A stretch of DNA of 64,000 nucleotides from positions 686,407 to 750,406 of the forward strand of contig RQTK01000109.1 in the NCBI GenBank assembly GCA_003991915.1, read 5' to 3'. Origin of the DNA: Elysia chlorotica. Its lineage: Eukaryota; Mollusca; Gastropoda; Plakobranchidae. Below the pieces are notes generated by a model. The model was given only the letters and a program-made list of their open reading frames with translations, had not been told where the DNA came from and made no database searches. Shown here in pieces: positions 27,351-39,300 of this stretch. The first letter of the stretch is position 1, and every line of letters begins with the position of its first letter. A program made the translations under genes and the position numbers.

Positions 27351-30300
27351 AGAAATAGAAAAATACTTTAAAACTCAATTTAGTACCAATTGAAACCAGT
27401 GTACCAATTTTGTGAAATCCGCCATATGTGTTTGCTTTTCTAGCTCATTCAATACACAAACAATACTTATAAAAAAAAAAAAAAAAAATTCAACAACATA
27501 CTATCTCAAAAAACAACTTAAAAGTTAGCATCACTTCAGTATTGTGAAATCCGCCTTATCTGGCATGTATCAAAAATTGACCAAGTCACTCACTAGATCT
27601 ATGCTACAGTTCTCTGTGAACATCCTCTACACAGAGCGACAAGACTCCTATTATTCACACTAACTTGCCTGCTGTATGGAAGCAAGCTCCCAAGATAAAT
27701 CTATTCAGAAAATAGTAGGCTATACTTTGTTAGTCCACAAATAAATTTGAAGTATAATGACGGCCGGAAACATTTTTTAACGATGAATGGACTATTTGAT
27801 CTCTATGCGAAACAAACGCGACAAGGCGGTGGGAAATGGCGGAAACAAAGAGATTTTTAAGTCACGAAAATGAGTGACGCAAAATATCTCCCGAACTTGG
27901 CAAAATCCAAACAAATTTACCAAAAAACAAACAAACTGTCCGAAATATGATATCTATATATAGGCCTAATCATGAAATGGATTTAGTACCCATCTCCGGG
28001 AAATAATGGAAATTTGATTTAAATATTGCTGCTTTACGGCAATTACCGATGTTTGACGAGGGTCACCATCGACACAAAGGAAACTCATGGTGTCGTTTTT
28101 TATCTACCTCGAAAACTGAATCAAAAATTTTAAAGTTTAATATTTTATTTTCACAAAACTGACAACACAGCATAAAGAAATGCACATGAACAGTTATAAA
28201 AAAAAAATAAAATAAGCCTAATAACCATAAGTGTGTAAATTAAGTCATAAATCTGTTCTCTATAAAAAAATGCTATTTTTAGCGTGTTTTCTGCCATGTA
28301 GGCTACGCACAACTTGTGATTAGGCCTATACAGTGTTAGCTCCTATGAGAATCAGAAAATAAATGTTCCGATTTCATGAGAAGCGTTGGAAAATTTCAGG
28401 GTGGGAAAACAGCATGGCAATATTTGGGCCCTATTTTTTAGCCTCCGAGTAATGGATACAAAGGGAGAAAGGGACAGTCATGGAGCCAGTAAGTCACAGA
28501 ACAGATGACTAAAAAATCATAGGCCTAATTCTGGGTAATGTTGAACAGCACATTGCTGATAGAATCGGATATTAGTGACTGATCAATGTAACATTCACTT
28601 TGTGTGAATCTATTAGACCTAGATCTAGATCTAGATCTAGATCAGATTAGTAGGCTAGCCTATATCTATCTAAAATCTTTTTTTTCCCCTTTACTGGTAA
28701 AATCACGTGATAATAAACTAGGAATCTAGAATCTAGGAATCTAGAATCTAGAGTATAGGTCTAAATCTAGATCTACATCTATACAGCTGTAGGTCTAGTC
28801 TAATTATTTATCTAGGCCTAGATCAAGAATCTAGAAAGTCTTAGAGCCATTGCTGCTTGCAGGGTACAAAATCAGGAACGGTTGGTCCCAACAGATCAAG
28901 CTTCTTGATCTAATCTTTAGAATCTAGATTCTCTAATCCCTCATAATTTGAAAAAAAGCTTTTTCATACAGACGAAATTACATATACCTTGATTTGTAGC
29001 GTTCTTTGAAAGACGTGGGCTTTATATTAAGATAACTCGTTTTGGTGTCAACGGCTTTTCAATTTAAAGATCTGTATTCTGTAGATCTTGATGTTCTACA
29101 AGAGTTGGCCTTGCCTGAACCACACGAGGAAAATGGTTATCTTAAATGCAAAAGAGAAACAACAGTTTTCATTGGTTGAAAAGTCTTTACGTTAGAAATC
29201 TCACCAATCATAACTATCGTTTCTTAGGATACGGTGAATGCTAGGCCTAAAAGTTAACACCGTCACCGTGCATTGGCGGGTTCGCTCCTTGCTTTTCTTG
29301 CTTCGCCCATCATCGTTTTAATTTTTTGTGCAGCACTGAAAATAATAGTGAAAATAGCCACCATTGCCATCAGTATTTTTGCTACTGGGTTAATATCACC
29401 TTCATGGGGAATTCATCATCATCCTCGTCATAAACATCATTATCATCAATATCATCATAATCACTGATTTATCAGTATTGTTACTTGTTTTTTCTTTACT
29501 GTTTTGTTTCTGTTGCTGCTGGTGGGGTTACGATTGTAGTCCATACTTTAAGATAACAGTTAAAACTATTTAAACTCATACATTCCAGGGTTCTTTATTA
29601 AAATAGTAGGTTTACATCATAACACAAATGTTTCTTTAAAAAAAAACGGTCTAAAAAGAAAGGTCTATACACAGTATCGAACTTCTGGTAACATTCGAAT
29701 GTTTTAAAAACTGTTAAAACCATCCATTCATTTCTTTTCTTCAGCATGTTCTTTCGTATTAATATTTTATGTACATTTTTCAAGCTTACTTTCTTTTTAT
29801 TCACAAACATTCGCAATCATTGTCACCATCTTGTTACGAAAGAATTCCAGTATGATCGGTTGTGTAGCCTGCCTATATCGATGAACTAACTGTTAATGTA
29901 AAGGAGGCCTAAAGCAGGGTCTTGTTGTTGAAATGATGTCTGAGAACAACAAATAAAGACCTGAAACATGGAGTATCCACGAATCACTCATATTGTATGT
30001 TCAGAAAATACAAAACCGAAATGAGATGATTCCAGAGTTAAGCGATCTAAATAGGTAGGCTACATATATTTGTTTAAAATTTTTAATGGAAAACAACATA
30101 CATAGAAGAGGTTGGTCTTGTTTACACACACACTTTTCCTCTTGTGGAAAGCGGTGGGCTGGTAAAAAAAAAAGGCTACAGTGGTGCACACAAAAGGTAA
30201 ACATAAGGATATCCAACGGAATGTATGGTATCAGCAGAGAGACTTACATTTTTAAGATGACTTTGATTTGGCATTTGAAACTCAAAGCTAATTGCAAAAC

Positions 30301-30654
30301 GCAACAATGTGTCAAAAAGTGTGAGATCCCACATCCACACAAAAAGTAAAAGTACATGTGCTTTAATTTGGGACAGCAGCAAGGGTCCACCCAAACTAAA
30401 AGGAACTGCACTAGAAGCAGTACAGACATCTGTATATATTTAGGAAGCATTAATGATCTGAAAGGACAAAACTGAAGCAAACATTAAGGGCAAGGGCAGC
30501 ACTCACGTAACTTCAGAAAAATCTGGAAGGTTAACAACATAATACATGTATATCACAAAATAAAAATCAGTCTTTTTAATTAAAGTGTAAAACCAGTTCC
30601 ACTATATGGATGTAAAAGATGGAAGATCAATGTAGGATGCTGAGAAACCACATA
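27351..30654. other. Intergenic sequence between NAP1L and RPS13
   Basis: No gene recognised. It contains GATCTA-rich palindromic tracts (28,617-28,645 and 28,722-28,830). CCAAT motifs near 29,172 (minus) and 29,206 (plus) could mark a promoter for the upstream NAP1L exon. Confidence 0.5.
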
Positions 30655-30895
30655 TTTTGTATTTGAAGTTTAAACTGGGTCCTTTCATTAAGTGACAACA
30701 TGGGGCGATGTATAGGGCACACATTGAGAATGCCACATAAATGTGCTGCCACATGCGATATAGTGCGGGGATTCCAAGAATCGCGTCTCAATCGTTCACT
30801 GCCAGCTACACAACCAGTAGGGAACGAAATACGACAATCTAATAAAGTTTGCGCCATCGAGGGTTGAACTGTGTACCGCCCGGCCATTTGATAAT
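30655..30895 (-). mobile_element. Degenerate SINE copy beside the 43-bp minisatellite
   Basis: Reverse-strand tracts TTCAACCCTCGATGG, TTCCCTACTGGTTG, GATTGAGACGCG and CATGTGGCAGCACATTTATG align in order with the 44801 SINE. It abuts the minisatellite that begins at about 30,890. Confidence 0.6.
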
Positions 30896-31465
30896 GCTCT
30901 GTCCACTTTTTAGTCAGTGGTCACACTCCTTTGCCAATGCTATATCCGCCTTAGTTACAGTCATTCGACAAACACCTCTGAAAATGCTATGGCCATAATA
31001 CAGTCAGCGCCACATATCTCTGAAAATGCTATGGCCACCTAGCATTCAATGGTCGTATAACTCGAACAATGCTATGTCGACTTTACAATCTGTGGTCACA
31101 TACCTCTGAAAATGCTTTGTCCACCTGTTTCACTTGCCCATATAACTCTGAAAATGCATGTAACTCTTATGGTGGCGTTGTTCAACTGAACGTAGAGTGT
31201 CGGCTTCCGAAGCAGATTGTCCGGATTCTATCCCTGCTCTGGCGACTGCATTTTTTTGCCGACTGGTTAGGTCGGCGTCAGGCCAATGGGTCCTGAGTAT
31301 TTCGCCATGGGGTCCCGTTCTCTATATACCCTAGTTGCGGTTGCCAGACTTGGACGTCAGGAGTTTAAAAAAAACAACTTTGTTTACTATTTACTACCAC
31401 GCCACTGACAATGCTTTTTACACCTTACATTTAGTGGCAACTACCTCTGACAATGTTATGTTGTT
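30890..31465. repeat. 43-bp minisatellite, interrupted by a SINE
   Basis: AATGCT-containing units recur at about 30892, 30936, 30983, 31025, 31068, 31111 and 31153 (spacing 42-47 bp), with CCTCTGAAAATGCT and a GTCAC or GGTC tract in each. More units lie at about 31,400-31,465, beyond the SINE at 31,168-31,370. Confidence 0.75.
31168..31370 (+). mobile_element. SINE copy inserted in the 43-bp minisatellite
   Basis: Plus-strand tracts GTCGGCTTCCGAAGCAG, B-box-like TCCGGATTCTATCCC and ACTGGTTAGGTCGGCGTCAG fit the head and start of the body of the 44801 SINE; the 3' half is diverged. Minisatellite units are found on both sides. Confidence 0.55.
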
Positions 31466-32376
31466 ACCGTCTTCTTCATTTGCCCGTTTGAAGAATGTAC
31501 TTTTAAAAAGAAGAAAAGAAAACCGCCTTTATTTTTGGCAATGAATGCTTTCTAGACAAACCAATATGGTCCACACATTTCGTCTCAAAATCAATGATTT
31601 ATATCGTCCAACTCTTTAGTTTATTCTCTTTACAGATTTAATGCATACGTGTGCTTGTGTGACTTTCTCAAGACAACAGCTTGCATCCAGGTCAATGTAT
31701 TAACATTCCTTCCAGCTTAACTATTGGACAAAGTTCTACTGTTTAAATAAAACGCAATAATATCATTTTTTTCAACAACAACAAAAACGCTCCCTTACCA
31801 AGTCCCTTCTACCCAGGTTTGATCAACTCGAGGTACATTAGCTGTTAAGTTTAATTTATTGTTATCTTAACACTGTAAACAGACTAGTGGGTCCGATCTA
31901 TAATATATAAACGAAACGTTACCACCAGCGATGAGAACTGTGCTGTCCATTTTCGTTCCTTAGAGTCGTTTGGTGAAACGAAAGTACTCAGAAGGGCGAA
32001 AAAGAATTGTTATGGTAGTCTTTCCATATCTGGTAAACACTATGTTTCAGACACATGTCACTTTGCTTCTTGAGGAAGAAATTGTGTAAGTTTCAAACGT
32101 CTATCATTCAACTTCTGAGGAACAAGATTTACAATTAAAAAAAAAAACCGCTTAAGAGACAAAAAATCCAAATAACTGGCTTTCGTTACGAAAATATAAT
32201 TTTTAAGCTAAAAATTGACCTTTAAGCCTCTTACAGCAAATAGTTACTGCACTTATTTTTTAAATCCCAACCTATAATTGATAAGATGCTAAAAGATTAA
32301 CACACGGACTGAATGAATAGGCTAGGTGTTCTTAATAAGCTAGATTTTCTTGACTCGCATCAACAATTATACATGT

Positions 32377-32409
32377 TCTCTCTCTCTCTTTTCCCCCCTC
32401 TCTCTCTCT

Positions 32410-32443
<34 letters not shown>

Positions 32444-32444
32444 C
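32377..32444. repeat. (CT)n microsatellite with C runs
   Basis: Nearly pure CT dinucleotides with two interruptions of seven to nine C. Confidence 0.95.
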
Positions 32445-32910
32445 GTAAGAATCCTTCTCGAATAATGAGCTCTTAAAAACCAAGAGCTGTCCAATAGTTG
32501 TTTTTTTTTAATCTCCAAAGTCATAGAGGGATATAACCAAAGATCCTTTAATTATCTTTGATATAACTATCTCAATGTAAGCTCGACATATAAGGCTAGA
32601 AATGTACACAGTCAAATCAAAGAATATTTCAAATAGATTAAATTCGGAAGATTATTATTAAGCATTACAAAATCATAGATCTAGTTCCACACACGACTTG
32701 ATGCTTCTATCTGCTGAAAAAACAACCCATAATACGTTGAGTTTTGAATTATTGCGACTCCAACATTAATGATTCCCACTTGTTTTTACTCATTTCTTAT
32801 AATATAATCCTAATCGTATGTGACCATTTTTTTCACAAGTGGGGCTATTATGTTATAGCTTGATGATATTTTAAACCTCACTCGTTTGTTGTTGTTTAAA
32901 AAAAAAAAAA

Positions 32911-32929
32911 AGAGAGAGACAGAGAGAGA

Positions 32930-32983
<54 letters not shown>

Positions 32984-33011
32984 TGTATGTGAGAGAGAGG
33001 GAGGGGGTGCA

Positions 33012-33070
<59 letters not shown>

Positions 33071-33071
33071 C

Positions 33072-33146
<75 letters not shown>

Positions 33147-33166
33147 GGCAGACAGAGAGGCAGAGG
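32911..33166. repeat. Compound (GA)n-(GACA)n microsatellite
   Basis: GA dinucleotide runs with GGGGG interruptions to about 33,083, then (GACA)n to about 33,150. Long charged or Ser/Leu frames in this stretch are translation artefacts. Confidence 0.97.
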
Positions 33167-34039
33167 AAAAAAAAGGTGTGTGTGTGAGGGGGGGGGTCAT
33201 TACTTCCCTCTTAAAGAATCAAGTTTTCTGGAGAACTTCTCTGCTTTCAATACATTGAATGATAACAATCAACTAAACCAAAATATTCTTTTGATCATGT
33301 GACAGACTATTGAAGAAGAGTGTCTTTGGTGGTGCTTACATTTCTCACTTTTTACCATAGCCTACTTTAATTCTCGTATTATTTTGTTTTGGCGGTGAAA
33401 GAGAGCTGTTTCTTTCTATCTACACAGTCGGCATTGCTGGTGAATGAACTGTCTTAATGTTTCGAAATCATCCCCGTTTTGTGTATGTGTGTGTCCTTTT
33501 TGGTTTTGTGTATGTGTGTGTGTTCTTTTTTGGTTTTGTTTCAGTCGAACTGTCTGCCTTTTCGTTAATTTTTACTTATAACACGTTCTTAGTTTTTAAA
33601 CACCTCTTGCATTTTAATAAAAAAAAAAAACCCAATAAAAACACAAGTTCCTTGCACTTACCACACAACCGCAGTAAACGCGCTTTGATACATGTACCAT
33701 CAAAAATGGTCAAACAAAAAGTCAGCAACAACAACAATAACAAAGAACAAAAAAGAAAAAAAGATAACAGCTTTGGCTTGTAACGGAAAAAGATAAAGTC
33801 CACAAGTTTGACAAAAACAATATTGAAAAAATGTTCAAACTGATTAAAATGGTTAAAAAAATACAATTGTCTATCGCAAACAAAACTAATGGTGAATTAT
33901 GATCATCTAAATGCGCGGAAAGAACCATAATGGCAAAACGCAACACGTGCGGTGGAAAGCTATTTTGTTTTGATTGCTAAGAACAAAAGCATAGGAATAA
34001 AAGTGAAAGCAAAAAATAATGAAGAAAAAAAGGGCGAAG

Positions 34040-35150
34040 CCATTGATGTACGAAGTAGAAAACGCTATCAAGAAACTAAAGAATGGAAAACCGACATGGC
34101 CCGATAACACCACGATAGAGCTGGTGAAAGTATGTGGCCACAACTAATCTATCAACACTTGTAAATGTTCAAAAGACAGGAAAGAAAAAGGCGTGTTTAT
34201 GCTAGTCAAAAGTGACGATACGAAAGAATGCAGCAACTACAGAACTATAGCGCCTATCAGTCATACCAGCAAAATATGGTGTACACAATACTAGACAGAC
34301 TAAAGACAAAGTAGAACAGGAGCTGGTAGAGGAGCAGGCTGGATTCAAGTAGATATGATCTGCGCCCTTTAGACCTTGATGAAAAACTCACGGAAGTTCA
34401 CAAAGAAGCATGTATTGATTTCAGTACATATATTCATTAATTCTGATAAAGCCGTTGATAAAGTGGACCATGAACTCTGCCAGACTCTCATCTTAATAGA
34501 CTTCAAAACCCATTTCGCCGCCACTGTGAAGTTCTTATGCTAAGACCAAAAGGCAAACATTATATGGAACCGCCCATACAGAGAATGGGCGCCAGACAGG
34601 AACGTTTTCCATTCCAACACATCTTTAGCACGTACAGAGATCAGGGTACGAGAAATGCTGACACGGAAGAGTTTGAAATAATAGGCGGAGGTGGGAAAGT
34701 CCAAAAACTAAGATATGCAGATGATGAGATGATACAGCAGTATGTGCTAAAACAATAATAAACAAACTCAATGCTGCTGCAGAGGGGGAAAAGTCTCAAT
34801 TTGATTACAAGAAAAACAGAATGTATGCAGACATTAAATGACTACCAGTTAATATTGGGAACAGAGAATTAGACTAGATGGTATTGAAAACTTCAAATAT
34901 CTTGGCTAAATTTAAACAGAAAAGCTGACTCTTCTACGGTTGTGAACATTAGAATTGCAACTGCAAACAAAAGAACGATAATTATTATAACAATGCGTAG
35001 AGGGATAAAGGTATTGGTGCACAGCTAAAACTAAAATTAATCATGAAGTGTTTGATGTGCAAAGTCCTGACATATGGAGCAGAGGGGTGGATACAAAGGG
35101 GTAAGATCTGAGAAGGTTTTACGCGGTGCTAATATTCATTTGGTTCTATG
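34040..35150 (+). mobile_element. Decayed non-LTR retrotransposon (RTE-like) reverse transcriptase fragment
   Basis: In shifting plus-strand frames one reads EVENAIKKLKNGKPTWPDN, then KECSNYRTIAPISH, LDRLKTKVEQELVEEQAGF, IDFSTYIH (the palm D-containing motif, damaged), QKLRYADDEMIQ (catalytic YADD box kept) and LMKCLMCKVLTYGAEGW. Order and wording are those of RTE/BovB-class reverse transcriptases. Frameshifts and stops are frequent, so it is inactive. Endonuclease domain and 3' tail are absent. Confidence 0.85.
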
Positions 35151-35284
35151 AGCGCCTACTAAAGAAGAATAGGAAAAAGAGATTAGACAATACAATTATA
35201 AAAAAATACAAATACTTTTTATTTTTATTTTACGAAGAAACATAAACAATAATCGTTTCAGATGCATGTAGAAATAATAACGTC

Positions 35285-35462
35285 TGACAATTTTATGTGC
35301 TGTCACACACGAGACAGGGCGGGGATACCATGACTCCTGTCTCAGCCGGTCGCATTAGACTGACACAGACTCAACCAGTAGCCTAGGGAGCGCAATTGCC
35401 AGGACTCGAACCCGGGACTTTTGCGTCGGAAGTCGATGTTCTACCAACGCCCCCCCCCCCCA
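35285..35462 (-). mobile_element. SINE copy, 5' part and body
   Basis: Reverse strand: GCGTTGGTAGAACATCGACTTCCGACGCA-type head, a B-box (GGGTTCGAGTCCTGG) and the GACTGAGACAGGAGTCATGG-like body ending CAGCACATAAAATTG. It is close to the 44801 consensus and lies just downstream of the LINE relic at 34,040-35,150. Confidence 0.78.
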
Positions 35463-35958
35463 AACCAGGAGTAGGGGAGTGGAGGCGATACTTAAGTAGG
35501 ATACATAGACAACATCAACAAGAAAAGACGAGAAATATGGAAATCCAAACTATAGAAGTCAGTACGGGCAGCATAGTTTCCACAAACGATGCTGGATAAA
35601 AAGTGAGTGAGAGAATTTTACTGGTACATATATACAGCCATGTATCCGTTTATTCCCATGTCATAGTAAGTTTGGTACAGGCAATGTGTAACTAACACCT
35701 ATTACAGTATTTTGTATGTAATCATAGAAAGCACAAATTAATCTGCTCCCTCCACTGCATGCTTGATTATGGTTATGTCTATTTCAGCTCAGTAAAAACA
35801 AATCATTTTCCGATCTTCTTCTTGTTATAAGTTATGTCTTGAGAGCGTCTTGGAATTAAAACGCAATTAAATTTAATGCAAAAAAATAAACACTTCAAAC
35901 AATAATGGTTTGAGTGTCTAATTTTAAAATGCAACGGCGTACGAAGGTAAAAAAAAAG

Positions 35959-36160
<202 letters not shown>

Positions 36161-36275
36161 CCCCACACAAAATTAATGTTGTTTGAACCGGAAAATGTAC
36201 AATGGGTGATTTATAAACTATTACACCGGTTAAAAGGTGTCGCTTTCTCTTCAACTTCCGTTTCACTCAGGTTCA

Positions 36276-36300
36276 CTTCCTTTTGATACAACAAGCCAAC
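36276..36300 (+). promoter_or_regulatory. Probable RPS13 transcription start with 5' TOP tract and 25-nt leader
   Basis: CTTCCTTTT at 36276-36284, a C followed by pyrimidines, has the form of the 5' terminal oligopyrimidine tract of ribosomal-protein mRNAs, which couples their translation to mTOR/LARP1. It would leave a leader of only 25 nt, typical for this class. The upstream stretch 36232-36275 contains further pyrimidine runs that could be alternative starts. No TATA box is evident. Confidence 0.5.
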
Positions 36301-39300
36301 ATGGGGCGCATGCACAATCCCGGGTATGTTCCTTCTTTACTTGTTTTTTTTCTCCAGTTCTGTCATATTTAGACCCAGGGTTTTAAATTAGAGTGCCATA
36401 TTTAGTATAATATTTAAAGTAATTGAATTTGAATTACACGGCATCATAGATCTATGCAAATCCGTCTAAGAGTCTGGTTTAAGACACTCGACTCATGAAA
36501 TGGTGGATTGGCACACATGGAACGTCTAATCTTGGTTCTACATCTAGATCTAGTAAAAGAAAACTCGAGTCTATTTTAATAAGATATATCTAGTCTTGAT
36601 TTTCATTTTTTCTCTCTCGGTTCTTCTTGAAGAATCGCGTTTTACCTCTATTTGTGGCCTGGTTCCCGCACAAGTTCATGTCGATTCTAAATGTTTAGGC
36701 TGGCCTATTTTGAGAGCAAATAATTATCCTACTCAAAGCAGGTGTGCAGATTGGAGGTAACCCTAGGGTAGAACACCCGCCTTCGACGCAGATCAGTGGT
36801 TCGAGACCCACTTAGGTAACTTTGTCCTCTACAAGTTTGGATTGATGTCAGTTTGTTTGTTAGTCAGAGACTGAGTCATGGTATCCCCGCCCTGTCCCTG
36901 TGTGGCTGCACAAAACTTGTCATGACATTAAGTTGAACGTATTCCACAATATAGCTCTTATCGTGCTGTTGGATGCAAAGTTTGTTAAAGCCAAGTGTAG
37001 TTCAGTGCTACCAATACAGTACCTTCCTCTGAGACAATCACACTCCCCACCCCTCTACCTCTTTACTTTTCTGTAGATTTCTCTAGCCCTTTTCCCAATC
37101 ACACACACAAACCAATTAATCTAGCAGCTCTATCTCTTTGACCTACTTTTGTGCTTAGCGGCGGTCCATTTAATACCACTCCTTTCCCCTGTTCCCTCGC
37201 TGTTCATAATCTTTCATTCTGTAACTCATGCTATTTAGCCTACTTAAAATATGATATTCTTGGCTTGTGGGAGAAATGTTAGGTATATTCTTTAGGGACG
37301 AGCTCACAGATACTCGGTAGTCGAATAGATAATAGATTTAGTGTTTGGTATGCAACTTTGTAAGCTTGCAGACTCTTCTGGTTTCTTGGGTTAAAGGTGG
37401 TTATGAGATAAGTTCATTGGGTCAGGAATTGTTACTAAATACAAAGTAGAGGACAAATATTTTGTTTTTTGTTTTTTTTGTCTGTTGAATGGAGGGTGTT
37501 TTTTTAGTCTGAGTTACAAGTTTGTGTTGGAGTTGCACTGTATAATCTTTGGTTAAAACGTAACTCCTATAACATGTAAGGTGTTGGGTAGTGAGTAGAA
37601 AGGAACAAGCAGATCTAGAATGCTCCATTAGCAGCAAATGCTTCACAGGAGATGAATGCTGTTTCCTTAACTACACCACATTCAAACACTGCCCAACCTT
37701 ATGACATTCAAAATCAAATGAGCGACGAAAGATTGATTAGTTTCTTCTTTGGATTCATGAAAAATGCACTTGTCATAATTTGATTTTTTATAAAGCTAAC
37801 AAATAAAAGATAATGGGATGAGTGTTTGTGACTATTTTCAGTGCTTAGATTCATGCAATGTTGCCTAAAATTTGTTGAAATTAATCACTCTGGGCCATTA
37901 TCAATGTTCCTCCAGCTGTAGTTTCATGAGCCATGGTCTATTTCTTTTTTTTTCAGAAAGGGTATCTCTAAAAGTGCTCTGCCATACAGGAGATCAGTTC
38001 CGGTGGTAAGTTTTTCTACCATTACTTAGTATTCCACATTCAGCGTATTGCTCCTGTTAGTTGATATGTTTTCTTTTTGTTAATTGGCTGAAAAAACACA
38101 TGTTGGAAAAAAAAAAATTTTGCGTCTGGGTGTCACAATATCTGCATTTAATGTTGCAAAGGTTAAACCTGTTGTAAGCATCTAATATCAGTAAAAAAAA
38201 ATTCTTGCATCTTTTTTGGTTTGTTTTGTTTTTCTCATCACACATTATTAATGTCATTAATTGTATTTTCCACTTTTGTCTGAAACATTTCCTAGCTTTT
38301 GAAATGCTTTGACCCCCCCCCCCCCCCCCCAACAAAATAAAACAACAAAAAAAACCCCAACAAAACAACAGTCACCCAAGTCAATACTGCCATCTATTAT
38401 TGCCACTTTGTGTGGGGGTTTAGAAGAAAAAAAATATTTTTCATACAGTTGAAAAATGCTGCAATACGACAGAAACGCGTCTAAAATTATCATTTTCTTA
38501 TTAGAGACCAGATTGTAACTTTATTTACTCACTTAAATGGTAATCATTTCTTTATCAACTATACTGTGTTGTCAGTTTTGTATAGTAAATTTGTTGCTTC
38601 AGATAGTTCATGGGGTGGATTAAAAACTGATTAAATAAAACAGAAAGATACTATAAAACAAACATTTAACTTTCAAACCATTTGTGATTTTTATTTGACA
38701 TTACAATTTTCATTGTACAAAAACATTGCAAGCCGTGACAATGTATTGCCATATGCTACTTGTACATTAACCTAAACCTTAATCATTACTAAGCATTCAA
38801 GTTTTTTTTTGTTTTTTGTTTCTTTGCAGTGGCTTAAATTGTCTGCCAAAGATGTTGAGGAGCAGATCAGCAAATTGGCCAACAAAGGCCTTAAACCTTC
38901 TCAGATTGGTAAGTTGTCTTGTTTTCTTTAAAACAAATTACAGTTTACCAATCTAAACCTGAATTACTGTTGCCAATGATGTCTCAAATATTTGCTACTC
39001 TTGAAATGCTTTGACGAGAAAACACCATAACTGAGGCAATAGTAAATAATACATCCTTATTTTTCTTAGAGACATTTCTATCACAGCAGACCTTCCTACT
39101 TTTACTGATTTGATTGGTATATACTGATTTTTTTCATCATTCCCGCAAAAACAGGCTGATTTTTAAACTGAAGATATCCAGCGGTGTATTGCCAACTGTT
39201 TTCTCTTTGATATTTTTCATGATCCGGCTGCCTCTGTTCGTCACTTGTCATGATACCCCCAAGACTAGCTCAGTTCTAGATCTATTACATTTTTCCCCGC

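Noticed and set aside
29273-29467. 64-codon frame with hydrophobic start and His-rich end
   Set aside because: Begins at a TTG rather than ATG; the His-rich end is a CATCAT-type simple repeat; no splice support.
32886-33302. Overlapping frames rich in Arg/Glu and Thr/Asp/Arg/Gln on plus, and Ser/Leu on minus
   Set aside because: They are translations of the GA and GACA microsatellite; no splice context or unique sequence supports a protein.
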